Origin: Ureibacillus chungkukjangi
GTDB taxonomy: Bacteria > Bacillota > Bacilli > Bacillales_A > Planococcaceae
Reading direction: 5' to 3'
Length of the DNA stretch: 64,000 nucleotides
Assembly (NCBI RefSeq): GCF_003217295.1
Contig: NZ_QJTJ01000017.1
Coordinates: 1 to 64,000 of the forward strand
A model generated the notes under the pieces. The model was given only the letters and a program-made list of their open reading frames with translations. It was not told the origin of the DNA and ran no database searches. Below are positions 37,172 to 46,224 of this stretch, piece by piece. The position numbers and the translations under genes are program-made. Numbering within the stretch: position 1 is the stretch's first letter; the number at the start of each line of letters is the position of its first letter.

Positions 37172-38656
37172 TTAAGAACCAGACACAGCTGAATTTAGAA
37201 TCTCACTTTTTTGACTTACCGGAGATAAGAATTCTTTTACAACTCTTCCCTCGAACATTACTAGCACCCGATCACAGATAGCCAGCAGTTCATCGATTTC
37301 AGATGAGGCCACCACAATACTCGTCCCTTGACTTGCTAAGTCTCTCATTATTTTGTAAATTTCGTCTTTTGACCCTACATCAATTCCTTGTGTAGGTTCA
37401 TCAAATAGCAACAATTTAGACTGGTGGATTAACCATTTGGAGATAATGACTTTTTGTTGATTTCCCCCACTTAAATTGCGGATTTCTGTTTTAGGGTCAG
37501 GAGCTTTAATTTTTAGCTTTTCAATGGATTGTTTCATCATTTCTCCAATTTTAGTTTGCTGTAAAAATCGACTTTTCGAATATTTGTTTAAAGAAGGAAG
37601 AAAAGCATTTGCTTCTATAGATAAGTTAGCGATAATCCCTTCCGTTTTTCTATTTTCCGGAACAAGCCCCATTCCCTCATTTACAGCATTTTTAGGTGAA
37701 GTAATTTTCTTTTTGATTCCATTTATAAAAATTTCCCCATCAATCAGTTTATCAGCTCCATATATAGCTCGAAGCAACTCAGTTCGACCTGACCCTACAA
37801 GACCATACAAACCAATTGTTTCTCCCTTGCCAACAGTAAAGGAAACATTTTTTATATTCTTGTTGGTTAGGTTACTGACTTTCAAAAATTCTTCTTTTTG
37901 TTCCAAATTATACTGCTTTGTTTGTTTTTCAATTTTCCGACCAATTATATGTTCAATTAGCTCCGATTGACTGACATTCTTCAATTCCTCTGTAACTACC
38001 CATTTTCCATTACGCAGAACCGTCACTCGATCACCAATCGTGTACAATTCATCGAGCTTATGAGAAATATAAATGATTGTATATCCTTGTTTTTTTAGTA
38101 ATCTAATCACATCAAAAAGTTTATTAATTTCTTCACCAGAAAGAGCTGTCGATGGTTCATCCATTACAATAATTTTACAGTTAGTCGAGAGTGCCTTAGC
38201 AATTTCCGTCATTTGTTTTAACCCCATACTCACCTCTTTTACTAATAGGTTAGGAGAAAGAGAAAGCCCTAGAAGTGAGAATAAGTCTTTTGCTTGGTTA
38301 TTTAATTCATTCCACTTAATAAAGCCACCCTTGGGATTGAGATAATTTCCTAGATAGATATTTTCGGCTAAACTCAATTCTTCTACTAATGAAAGCTCTT
38401 GATAAATTGTGGCAATTCCATTTTCCTTACTATCAGCAGGAGAAGTAATCTTCACTTCCTTCCCGTAAAGCAATATAGAGCCTTCATCCATTTCATACAC
38501 ACCAGAAAGGATTTTCATTAAGGTTGATTTTCCTGCTCCATTTGCACCGATCAAACAGTGGATTTCTCCTGGAAGCACAGAAAAATTAACGTTTTGTAAG
38601 GCTTTAACCCCTGGAAAAGACTTAGTGATTTCTTTCATTTCAAGTACATAACTCAT
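37172..38656 (-). CDS. Sugar ABC importer ATPase with two nucleotide domains (RbsA type)
   Basis: A 494-residue tandem ATPase. Domain 1 has Walker A GANGAGKST near residue 37, a Q-loop and Walker B IVMDEPS. Domain 2 has the usual degenerate Walker A GLVGSGRTE near residue 285, an intact signature LSGGNQQK and LLFDEPTQG. This asymmetry is normal for the carbohydrate CUT2 family. GGAGGAG precedes the ATG, and the gene overlaps the kinase gene by 17 bases. Confidence 0.93.
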   Translation of the reverse strand: MSYVLEMKEITKSFPGVKALQNVNFSVLPGEIHCLIGANGAGKSTLMKILSGVYEMDEGSILLYGKEVKITSPADSKENGIATIYQELSLVEELSLAENIYLGNYLNPKGGFIKWNELNNQAKDLFSLLGLSLSPNLLVKEVSMGLKQMTEIAKALSTNCKIIVMDEPSTALSGEEINKLFDVIRLLKKQGYTIIYISHKLDELYTIGDRVTVLRNGKWVVTEELKNVSQSELIEHIIGRKIEKQTKQYNLEQKEEFLKVSNLTNKNIKNVSFTVGKGETIGLYGLVGSGRTELLRAIYGADKLIDGEIFINGIKKKITSPKNAVNEGMGLVPENRKTEGIIANLSIEANAFLPSLNKYSKSRFLQQTKIGEMMKQSIEKLKIKAPDPKTEIRNLSGGNQQKVIISKWLIHQSKLLLFDEPTQGIDVGSKDEIYKIMRDLASQGTSIVVASSEIDELLAICDRVLVMFEGRVVKEFLSPVSQKSEILNSAVSGS

Positions 38657-40181
38657 GAAGCTCCTCCTTTCCTTTATTCAGTTTTTTCATAATAGGAAAT
38701 AGCAGTTTATTTAGCTCCAGATACGTTTGGAAACCGTTATCATATTTTTCTTTATATTTTCCATCAGGCTCGAATACTTGTTGCATTTCTACCATCTGAT
38801 CAGATGCTTCTTTAATGGAAGAGTATAATCCAATACCATAGGCCGCAATGATTGCCGTTCCTTTTGTACCGATTTCTTGATCCTTTGGTACAAAAATTGG
38901 GAGTCCCGTGACATCACTTATAATTTGCATCCAAGCAGCATTCTTAGTTCCTCCCCCTCCAGCAACTATTTTCTTTACAGGAATGGAGGAACATTTAAAT
39001 GTTTCAATGACATTTTTCGTGCCATATGCAATTGACTCAAGAATCGCTCTATAAATATGAAACTTCGAATGTGATAAAGTTAGGCCGATAAATGCTCCTG
39101 ATGCATAAGGATTTTTATAGGGGGTTCTATTTCCCTTCCAACTGTCTAATATAATCAGACCTTCGCTTCCTGCATCAATTTCTTTGATTTTTTCATCGAG
39201 TTCTAAATAAATTTTATCTACTTCCGTACTACCTTCATAGAATTCGTTTAAGAACCAAGAAATTAAAGAACCGCATGATAGTTGACCACCTTCAAGCAGC
39301 CAATGGTTTTCGATTAATGGTGAATCATAAGGTCCCCACAAAGCATCATTAAATATTGGCTCTTTGTGATGCATCAAGTGAACAAAACTCGTTCCCATGA
39401 TCATACTTAAATGCCCTGGTTCAAGAGACCCGGAACCAATCATGCCAATATGTGCATCGATTCCACCTTGAAATACAGGTGTACCGGTCTTTAAACCAAT
39501 TTCTTCAGCTGCGGCTTCCGTTATTTTCCCAACCAGTTCTCCTACTTTCAATATTCGATTAGGCCAATGTTTTGTTATTCCCTCTAGACCGATTTCGTTA
39601 AAAAACTCTTCTGAAAATCCATTTTGATGATTAACATAATTCCATTTGCAGGTTGCATTACACTGGGATGCAGCAACTTCTCCAGTAAGCTTAAAATTTA
39701 TCCAATCTAATTGCTCGAGGATAAACTTATCTGTTAAATCATAGTTATTTTTTAACCATAAGGATTTTGTTGTCATCCATTCGATAGAAGTCTTCTGACC
39801 AGAATACAGTAGACGATTTTTAACAATAGAACTTGCATTATTATTAATCTCTTCTTCTTCAGCCACAGCACGTTGATCCATCCAGCACTGAGCAGGAATA
39901 ATAGGTTGATAGTTTTGATCCGTCATCAATACGGTTGAAGAGGTTGCACAAACAGAAATGCCTTCAATAAGGGATAAATCAAAATTGTCGTTTGCCCTCC
40001 TTAGTGCCTTTATTAACGCATTCCACCAATCTTCAGCGTTTTGCTCGGATAAACTTCGATTGTTATGATGGGTTGGATAGGATACACTTTCCTTCAGTAA
40101 AAGGTTTCCTTTTCCGTTATAAATCCCAATTTTCACCGATTGTGTCCCTAAGTCGATTCCTAATAGATGTTTATGAACCAT
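38640..40181 (-). CDS. FGGY-family carbohydrate kinase
   Basis: A 513-residue kinase. The first phosphate motif LGIDLGTQSVKIGIYN lies at the N-terminus; the FGGY C-domain signature is seen in KKIVAGGGGTKNAAWMQIIS (key GGGTKNAAW). Length and pattern fit xylulo-, ribulo- and autoinducer-type kinases. GGAGGAAT precedes the ATG and overlaps the stop of the dehydrogenase gene. It probably phosphorylates the imported or oxidised sugar before DeoC acts; the specificity is open. Confidence 0.9.
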   Translation of the reverse strand: MVHKHLLGIDLGTQSVKIGIYNGKGNLLLKESVSYPTHHNNRSLSEQNAEDWWNALIKALRRANDNFDLSLIEGISVCATSSTVLMTDQNYQPIIPAQCWMDQRAVAEEEEINNNASSIVKNRLLYSGQKTSIEWMTTKSLWLKNNYDLTDKFILEQLDWINFKLTGEVAASQCNATCKWNYVNHQNGFSEEFFNEIGLEGITKHWPNRILKVGELVGKITEAAAEEIGLKTGTPVFQGGIDAHIGMIGSGSLEPGHLSMIMGTSFVHLMHHKEPIFNDALWGPYDSPLIENHWLLEGGQLSCGSLISWFLNEFYEGSTEVDKIYLELDEKIKEIDAGSEGLIILDSWKGNRTPYKNPYASGAFIGLTLSHSKFHIYRAILESIAYGTKNVIETFKCSSIPVKKIVAGGGGTKNAAWMQIISDVTGLPIFVPKDQEIGTKGTAIIAAYGIGLYSSIKEASDQMVEMQQVFEPDGKYKEKYDNGFQTYLELNKLLFPIMKKLNKGKEELHELCT

Positions 40182-40185
40182 AGTT

Positions 40186-41220
40186 CTATTCCTCCGGGAA
40201 GATTAGAATTTTATTAAAAACAATATCCTTATTTTTGATTTTTTCAAAAACATCTGGTGTCTCATCAATTTTAAAACGATGTGAAACAATCGGATCAGTT
40301 TGAATTCTCCCCTTTGCCATGCACTCAATAGTGAAACTCCATTCCTCTCCAGGGAAGGGGTCCGAGAATGAATTCCATGAACCACGGATACCGATTTCAT
40401 AACGAAGCAATCGATCAACCGATTTTGCGGACAAGGTTAATTCTTTATTGGAAATCCCTAAAAATACGACACTCCCCAGTTTCCCTGTCATCGAAACAGC
40501 TTGATTTTGTGCAGTTGGTGAGCCTGAAGTATCTAAGACCAAATTAACCTTCGTACTTTCAAGTTCTATAATCGGGTCTGCTTCTTTTGAATTGATGACT
40601 CGATCTGCCCCGAGAAGTTTTGCTACCTGTAATTTTTCTTCAAATACATCGATGGCAATGACCTCCGCTGCGCCCATTTCACGAGCATACTGCACTGCAA
40701 ATAATCCAATTGCCCCAAGACCAATTACAACAACCGTATCACCAGGCTTTAAATCACCTCTCCAAAGACCATGTACTGCATTTGCCGCAGGGTCAACCAT
40801 TGCACCGGCCTCATATGAAACAGTATCTGGAAGTTTTAAAAGATTATTTTTATGCACTTTTATATATTTCGCCATGGCTCCGTCAGTTCTTGAACCATAA
40901 TAGTTATAGTTATCACAAAGTCCGTATTTCCCAATTTTGCAATAGTCACATTCCATACATGGAACAAGCGGAGCGATTGTTACACGATCTCCTACTTTCC
41001 AGCCTTCAGTATCTTGGCCACATTCCACAATGATTCCCGCAAATTCGTGGCCAAGTGTTAATCCCTGATAATAGGCACCTTTTACTAAAGCTCTGGGAAT
41101 ATCCGATCCACAAATCCCCACCGCTTTAACCTGAATCAATACTTCTTCCGAATCAATAGACGGTGAATCTACTTGCTCTACTTTTAGATTTCCAGGCTCA
41201 TATAATTTAACCGCTTTCAC
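40186..41220 (-). CDS. Zinc-dependent polyol/alcohol dehydrogenase
   Basis: A 344-residue medium-chain dehydrogenase related to sorbitol, butanediol and galactitol-phosphate dehydrogenases. The catalytic zinc site is GICGSD plus GHEF, the structural zinc is CMECDYCKIGKYGLC, and the NAD motif is GLGAIG. The start is GTG at 41220 with AAGGGGG before it; it overlaps the regulator gene by 14 bases. It likely oxidises a sugar alcohol to the keto sugar used by the kinase. Confidence 0.9.
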   Translation of the reverse strand: MKAVKLYEPGNLKVEQVDSPSIDSEEVLIQVKAVGICGSDIPRALVKGAYYQGLTLGHEFAGIIVECGQDTEGWKVGDRVTIAPLVPCMECDYCKIGKYGLCDNYNYYGSRTDGAMAKYIKVHKNNLLKLPDTVSYEAGAMVDPAANAVHGLWRGDLKPGDTVVVIGLGAIGLFAVQYAREMGAAEVIAIDVFEEKLQVAKLLGADRVINSKEADPIIELESTKVNLVLDTSGSPTAQNQAVSMTGKLGSVVFLGISNKELTLSAKSVDRLLRYEIGIRGSWNSFSDPFPGEEWSFTIECMAKGRIQTDPIVSHRFKIDETPDVFEKIKNKDIVFNKILIFPEE

Positions 41221-42175
41221 TGTATTTCCCCCTTGTGTTGTTTTCATTTAAAATCTCGGCTGCCAGTACTTCATCTATAAATAAAACGTTTACATAACCG
41301 CCATTTAATGCCCCTATGACACTCTCAGCTTTTGATTTGCCTGAAGCTACAGCTATGGAGTATTCTTTTTGCTGTAGATCTTCTAGCTGCAAACCTATCG
41401 TCCGTTTGTTTAATTCCACATCTGCTAAAGTTCCATCTTCCTTAAAATACCTTGAACATATATCCCCAACAGCCCTTTTAGAAATTAACTCTTCATAAGC
41501 CCCCTCTTTGAAAAAGCCACCTTTGTAAAGGATATTATTAAAGTGAACGCTTCCAATTCCAAATATAGCAATATTACTTTTTTTCCCGATATTAATTGTT
41601 TCCTCTATACTTGAATCCGAAGTAATTACTTGAGCAATCATTTCGGAGTCAACTATCGTAGGAACAGGTAACATGTAGTAACCCGTTGAAAAAGTTTCCG
41701 AAAATTTTTCTAAAATTTGAGCAGCACCAGTAGAAATTGAATTTTTCGCTATACCGCCATTTAATTGTACAATTTTCATATCATTCACTTTTTTAGGAAT
41801 TAGATGAGGAATAACATGAGCTAATGTTGTTCCCCACGAAATCCCCAGAATTGTATTGTCACAGCAAATTTCATGTAAATATTTCGCTGCAGCTCTACCG
41901 ACATCGTTTAAAATTAGTAATTCGTCATCAACATATACCGGCAGTACAAATACCTTTTTCAATGCATACTTTTCTTTGATCTTTTCTTCCATACTTTGTA
42001 CAAAATCAATCGGGTAATTTACTTTTACTTCAACAATCCCCTGTTTATAGGCAGTATCTAATATCCGACTAATGGTTGCACGTGAATAGGGCAATTTCTC
42101 TGAAATCTCTTTCTGGGTATACTGCATTTCATAATACATTTTGGAAACTCTTATCATTTCCTCCTGAGAATACAT
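41207..42175 (-). CDS. SorC/DeoR-type sugar-binding regulator
   Basis: A 322-residue SorC-family protein. The N-terminal helix-turn-helix is around YTQKEISEKLPYSRATISRI (residues 20-40). The sugar-binding domain follows, with GISWGTTLAHVI and the IGIGSV-like FGIGSVHF segment that binds phosphorylated sugars. The start at 42175 is preferred because AGGTGTG precedes it; the GTG at 42187 falls in that site. It is the first gene of its own operon with a palindrome just upstream, so autoregulation by a phosphorylated intermediate is likely. Confidence 0.9.
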   Translation of the reverse strand: MYSQEEMIRVSKMYYEMQYTQKEISEKLPYSRATISRILDTAYKQGIVEVKVNYPIDFVQSMEEKIKEKYALKKVFVLPVYVDDELLILNDVGRAAAKYLHEICCDNTILGISWGTTLAHVIPHLIPKKVNDMKIVQLNGGIAKNSISTGAAQILEKFSETFSTGYYMLPVPTIVDSEMIAQVITSDSSIEETINIGKKSNIAIFGIGSVHFNNILYKGGFFKEGAYEELISKRAVGDICSRYFKEDGTLADVELNKRTIGLQLEDLQQKEYSIAVASGKSKAESVIGALNGGYVNVLFIDEVLAAEILNENNTRGKYSESG

Positions 42176-42192
42176 GACACACCTCACTCACT

Positions 42193-42220
42193 TTAGTGAA
42201 ATTATGTTTACTCACTAAAA
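42193..42220. promoter_or_regulatory. Candidate SorC operator
   Basis: TTTAGTGA and TCACTAAA are exact inverted repeats separated by 12 bases, 18 bases before the regulator start. On the minus strand a possible promoter (TTGTGT, 18 bases, TATAAA) lies just upstream, so occupancy would block the operon. Confidence 0.65.
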
Positions 42221-42572
42221 TTTTGTTCATGCTCCAATTATATAGATTCCCTGACCTATTTCACACAATTTTTCAATAATTGAGAATAATTTCAAAAATC
42301 CAAATTTAGTTGCTAATGTATTCAACTTACTGTAAAATTATTTATTTTAGACAAATATAGTATATAGATGCGGCATTAAAAGTTAATTAGACTTTCATGA
42401 AGAGTGACCCTTAAAACCTGCCAGAGGACGGGAGAGGATTTTCGTAGAGAATTAGAAATGCGCACATTTGGATGTTATAGATAAAAAAATAGAAAATCTT
42501 TATTTAATATTAATGTACAATTTCTTAGCTAACCAGTAATAAACTATTCTTTAAAACTATATGAATCAGTAC

Positions 42573-42601
42573 AAAAAAACCCTTGATATACAAGGGTTTT
42601 A
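42573..42601 (-). terminator. Terminator following the ssrA 3' remnant
   Basis: On the minus strand AAAACCCTTG pairs with CAAGGGTTTT and a run of T follows (42576-42600 plus tail). It lies 32 bases past the ssrA-like 3' end at 42633, where the tmRNA terminator would be expected. Confidence 0.8.
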
Positions 42602-42632
42602 GCACTATTTTAAGTCTTATGATTTCTATGTA

Positions 42633-42645
42633 TGGAGACGGCGGG
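42633..42645 (-). other. att site: 3' end fragment of ssrA (tmRNA)
   Basis: The minus strand reads CCCGCCGTCTCCA, which is the 3' T-stem half CCCGC plus the acceptor strand CGTCTCC and discriminator A expected of Bacillales tmRNA, whose 5' end is GGGGACG. No tmRNA body adjoins it: the sequence upstream on this strand bears no T-loop. A terminator follows. This is the pattern left when an element integrates into the 3' end of ssrA, with the complete gene at the other end of the element. Confidence 0.72.
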
Positions 42646-43604
42646 TGTTACTGATCAAAAAACCTAAAACCTTATTATATCAACGTTTACAAGGTTTTTT
42701 TGAACGTTAAAAAATGGTCTTACAAAGGAATTAATAAGGTTTATTTATTTTGCTTACGGAGACAGATTTTTATTGCAATACTATTAATTCTTAATTTTGA
42801 AGTATCTCTTCTTTAATATTTAAGATATTCCACTAGTTGTATGAGAGTAAATAACAACATGCAATTTGTCCAATTATGGGGTGATATACTATTATGGCAG
42901 AGTACAGATTTCTAAATCCAACCTGTATATGCTTCACCACTATTAGTAAGGTTAATTGCACCCAATCTTTTCTAACGATTAATTTGTAAAAATTGACTGT
43001 ACTTTTAGCAACTGCACAAAGATATTCAATTTAACTAAAAATCCAATAAGTGTAGATATTTCAAAATTTATGAGATTTTAAATCTTGGTTACTAGTGGTC
43101 GGTTGGATATCTTGATAAACATTAAGTGTATACGGTTTATATAATGTCTTGAGTAAAATTTGTGCAAAATACATCTTGAAAAAAGGATGTTATCACTTTT
43201 ATTGAAGTCATTTAATGTTATTGAGTTAGCAAAACTATTGAAAAATTGACTATGTGTGTAATTAATAAAAGAAACATGGTTACTTATTTAAAAAAAGACG
43301 AGGAAGTTGTTTCTCGCCTTTTTAGATAAAAAAGTAATTTTATTCACTTAAACATAGGGATCGAAGTTACCAAAAAAAGAAAGGATTATATAAAGAAAGA
43401 TAATCCTTTTATACACTATTCTAAGGAAAGTATTTTATTATTTTTTATATTATTTTATTATTCATTGCTTTGCAAAGCAAGAAAAAATCTCTTATCCCAT
43501 TTTCATAAGTAATTTAAAGGCGTAGGCGTAGAAATCCTTCAGTTATACTCCTATAGTTGATTAAATCAAAATTCTATCATTAGTTGTCCTAGATTTAACA
43601 ACTT
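42646..43604. other. Gene-free left flank of the integrated element
   Basis: About 960 AT-rich bases without a credible gene and without an integrase gene. Hairpins with T tails are visible at 42667-42701 (AACCTT/AAGGTT), 43296-43323 (GACGAG/CTCGCC, one mismatch) and 43380-43410 (AAAGGATTAT/ATAATCCTTT), all in plus orientation. Confidence 0.5.
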
Positions 43605-43976
43605 TTAATCAATAAAATTAGTTGTATTTATTGTAGGTAAAATAATTGCATTGTTCGAATCTAAAGAACTAACCATTGACATTATACTTCTAACATATGG
43701 ATATACAATTGCAGTACCGTTAACGGTTAGAAATTCTTCAATAGATTCTTTAGATTCCACACCTTTAACATCAAATAAACCTTCTACTGTGAGTAGTATT
43801 TGGACTTCTGAATTTATAAACTCAACAGTTATGATTATTTTTCCAAATTTCATATCTTCAGAAATTCCACAACTCAAATTTAATTTTGAAGAAGGACTAC
43901 CTTCTTTTGAATCTACTTTTTGATAAATCATTTGTTGAATTGAGTATCCTTTAAATTTTATTACTGGATCCTTCAT
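43605..43976 (-). CDS. SecB-like chaperone of a toxin-antitoxin-chaperone operon
   Basis: A 123-residue protein whose C-terminal half has the SecB pattern: a beta strand FLTVNGTAIVYPY, helix VRSIMSMVSS and ILPTINTTNF (residues 82-121), which aligns with the MPYCRELISSLVSRG and LAPVNF region of E. coli SecB. The N-terminal half has the expected alternating strands (KIIITVEF, VQILLTVEGLF). Bacillales lack the housekeeping SecB, so a solitary SecB-like gene after two small genes points to a TAC system, where the chaperone stabilises the antitoxin. AAGGGG precedes the ATG. It is the third gene of the unit, 22 bases after the second. Confidence 0.75.
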   Translation of the reverse strand: MKDPVIKFKGYSIQQMIYQKVDSKEGSPSSKLNLSCGISEDMKFGKIIITVEFINSEVQILLTVEGLFDVKGVESKESIEEFLTVNGTAIVYPYVRSIMSMVSSLDSNNAIILPTINTTNFID

Positions 43977-43998
43977 ATTTTAAAACCCCTTACACGCA

Positions 43999-44397
43999 TT
44001 ATGCTGATTTACTCAATTCATTAGTTTTTTGAAATTCCGTTTCATACCCAAAATCTAGTTCTTTAGGTTGAATATCCATTGATATTACTTTAATTGAAGA
44101 AGAATCAACCTCTAAGAATTTATTTATGGTAGTAGTACCTACTACTATATGAGATGAATTTTTTATTTCTTTTAATTCTTTAGAGATTGTATCTACCTCA
44201 CTAGGAAAATTGTTAGTTTTTAGTTCTTCATTAATTAATCTAGATAGTTTATATTCAGCTTTAAGAATTTGAATATTTTTTTTTATTGTTGCATTTTGAT
44301 TAATTATTTTATCAATATTATCTTTTGAAGCAACTAGACCGTGCTCAACATGACTTTGAAAAAATCCTTTCAACTTCTCAAACTCTTTAGAATCCAT
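43999..44397 (-). CDS. Putative antitoxin of the TAC operon
   Basis: A 132-residue, mostly helical, charged protein with no family I recognise. The first 80 residues look like long helices with heptad-like hydrophobic spacing; the tail ends ELDFGYETEFQK and could be the segment bound by the SecB-like chaperone. The start at 44397 has AAGGAGTGA before it; the GTG at 44406 does not. It sits between the ART-like gene (gap 25 bases) and the SecB-like gene, the antitoxin position in TAC operons. The role is from context only. Confidence 0.55.
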   Translation of the reverse strand: MDSKEFEKLKGFFQSHVEHGLVASKDNIDKIINQNATIKKNIQILKAEYKLSRLINEELKTNNFPSEVDTISKELKEIKNSSHIVVGTTTINKFLEVDSSSIKVISMDIQPKELDFGYETEFQKTNELSKSA

Positions 44398-44422
44398 CCA
44401 AATCACTCCTTATAACCTTATT

Positions 44423-45088
44423 TTAACAAATTTTATTCAAAGAAGATATTACATTGTTTTCTTTAATTGTAAAATACGTATCAATCCATACTGTATTTTT
44501 GAACTTTCCTTTTCCCCCACCTTTTCTAAAGCTCCCTTTAACAATATTGTATTGTGTTTCTGAAGAATTAAGGAATAAGTCTAAAATAATTCCAGCTGCA
44601 AAAGGGTATCCTACATAATAATTATCAAAACTAATAATTAAAATTTCTCTAAGTAATAAAGTGCTATCACCTAATTGTTCGTTCCCTTTGTCAAAATAAT
44701 CAAACGCAATTTCTTTTAACCTTTGATCTAGGAATTCTTTGAGTATTTTCCTGCTTTCTTGAGAATCGATATTAAGAAGATTATTTTCATCGATTTTACT
44801 ACTGTCAATTTCAATAGCTATTACTGTTCTGTCACCTTGCTTTTTTTTATATTCTTTAGCCAACCGAATATCGAATTCAGAATAACAATATACGCCACTG
44901 CCCAACCAAGGGACATATATCTTTCCATCATCATATTCATGAAGTAACTCAACTGAACCATTAGCTTCGCTAACTTTTTCAAAAAATTCTTCTAAATAAT
45001 CTTTTATATTAAAGATACTTCCATGAATTGTTTGACTGTTTATAATCGATGTAGCATTACTATTTTTAGTATTATGTAACAACTTCAC
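44423..45088 (-). CDS. Putative ADP-ribosyltransferase-fold toxin
   Basis: A 221-residue protein. The start LLHNTKNSNATSII resembles the opening strand and helix of PARP/DUF3990-like transferases (LYHGT...A..I), with His5 in the NAD-contact place. YVPWLGSGVYCYS (58-70) followed by FDIRLAKEY resembles the GxGxY(F/L)(A/T)..A..Y(A) region. Strand VIAIEID and a late REILIIS follow. This supports an ART-type fold, although the catalytic glutamate could not be fixed. The start is GTG at 45088 with GTGAGGG before it. It is the first gene of the operon, the toxin position. Confidence 0.6.
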   Translation of the reverse strand: MKLLHNTKNSNATSIINSQTIHGSIFNIKDYLEEFFEKVSEANGSVELLHEYDDGKIYVPWLGSGVYCYSEFDIRLAKEYKKKQGDRTVIAIEIDSSKIDENNLLNIDSQESRKILKEFLDQRLKEIAFDYFDKGNEQLGDSTLLLREILIISFDNYYVGYPFAAGIILDLFLNSSETQYNIVKGSFRKGGGKGKFKNTVWIDTYFTIKENNVISSLNKIC

Positions 45089-45308
45089 TTTTAAACCCTC
45101 ACGTCCTTGCTTTGACCAATAAATGTTACAATAGAAAAAATACCCTTTTAATAGTTACATTAATAATAGAGAATTTTATATAAATAAAAGCAAACAAAGC
45201 TTTAATAATAGTAGTCTTTATATTTGTTCAATCTATAATTTAGTTGATATAAATTAATTTACTTCTAATCTTAACCTCTAACAGACTTTTAGTCACTTAA
45301 CCAATCTT

Positions 45309-46082
45309 TCAAGCTCTGGATTGAATTTTACAATAACTTGGGAGTCTATATTCTTGATTTTCAATAGAATATAATATTTCTAAAACCTTTTGCATTGCCT
45401 CTTCGACTAACTTTAACTCTCCCATTGTATCAGTTAGAGAAACAATTTCAATAATTTCATCTACAACTTCTTTATATTCACAATATAGGTCTAATCTATC
45501 CCTTAATTCCCATAAGTCGGGATAGGTAATCAAATACCATACAACACCTAATAATTTTTGCCAACCGTAATCATATTTTTCAGGATTGTTATTATGGTTG
45601 TTAATACAAATTTCATTTGCATTATTTCTAAACAGACCTTCTATTTCACTTAAACCAAAGCTCATAGATAATCTTCTACAATGGGGATGACTAAATAGTT
45701 CAATCAATCTCCCCATTACTTGATCTTCTCTAGTATTAACGACAATTGGTAATCTTCTAGCTAAGTAATCTGCTTCACCTAATTCATGTATTAACACAGA
45801 TTGGACCTCTTCGTCCTTAATATCTCCCCGAAGTGTTATAAAAATCTTTTTCAATCTATTATCCTCTAATGTATATGCCTTAGAGCCTCCATTTGTAGTT
45901 TCAAAGAATAGCTTTTTACTTAAATTTTTATTTATTAGGCTTGAAACTTCACTAAAGAGTAATCGTGTATTTTCTTCCTTGTTAAGAAATGTTTCAACAG
46001 CTTTATTTTCTAATATATTTATACTTCTCTTTTCTATTCCTAAATGACTAATATAATCATCAATCATTTGTTGCAATGACAT
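45309..46082 (-). CDS. Uncharacterised protein with HELGE motif
   Basis: A 257-residue protein I cannot assign. LIHELGEADYLARR near residue 100 looks like the zinc helix of gluzincin-type peptidases (HExxH), but the second His is replaced by Glu; HPHCRR follows some 35 residues later and could give another ligand. The C-terminal part is helical and acidic. AAGAGGTG precedes the ATG. It is alone on its transcript, with 220 bases to the ART-like gene downstream and 142 to the nuclease gene upstream. It may be a metal-binding or inactive protease-like defence protein; this is speculation. Confidence 0.65.
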   Translation of the reverse strand: MSLQQMIDDYISHLGIEKRSINILENKAVETFLNKEENTRLLFSEVSSLINKNLSKKLFFETTNGGSKAYTLEDNRLKKIFITLRGDIKDEEVQSVLIHELGEADYLARRLPIVVNTREDQVMGRLIELFSHPHCRRLSMSFGLSEIEGLFRNNANEICINNHNNNPEKYDYGWQKLLGVVWYLITYPDLWELRDRLDLYCEYKEVVDEIIEIVSLTDTMGELKLVEEAMQKVLEILYSIENQEYRLPSYCKIQSRA

Positions 46083-46224
46083 ATTTTCACCTCTTAAACA
46101 TTCACTACTTTAAGGATTTATTTTATCCTTTACTCTGAATGAATACCTATTTTAATGTAAGAAATATGATAAACCATTATGTGTAGGTCAATATCATCTT
46201 ATATTTCTAAATAAGGATTTGATA

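Noticed and set aside
34461-42175. AI-2 (lsr) uptake and processing operon
   Set aside because: Only one permease gene is present where lsr has two, no lsrG is seen, and the aldolase is a canonical DeoC. A zinc dehydrogenase is added.
42646-43604. Integrase gene or intact tmRNA next to the att site
   Set aside because: No frame above about 50 codons with a ribosome site and no tmRNA 5' domain (GGGGACG with tag region) is visible on either strand here.
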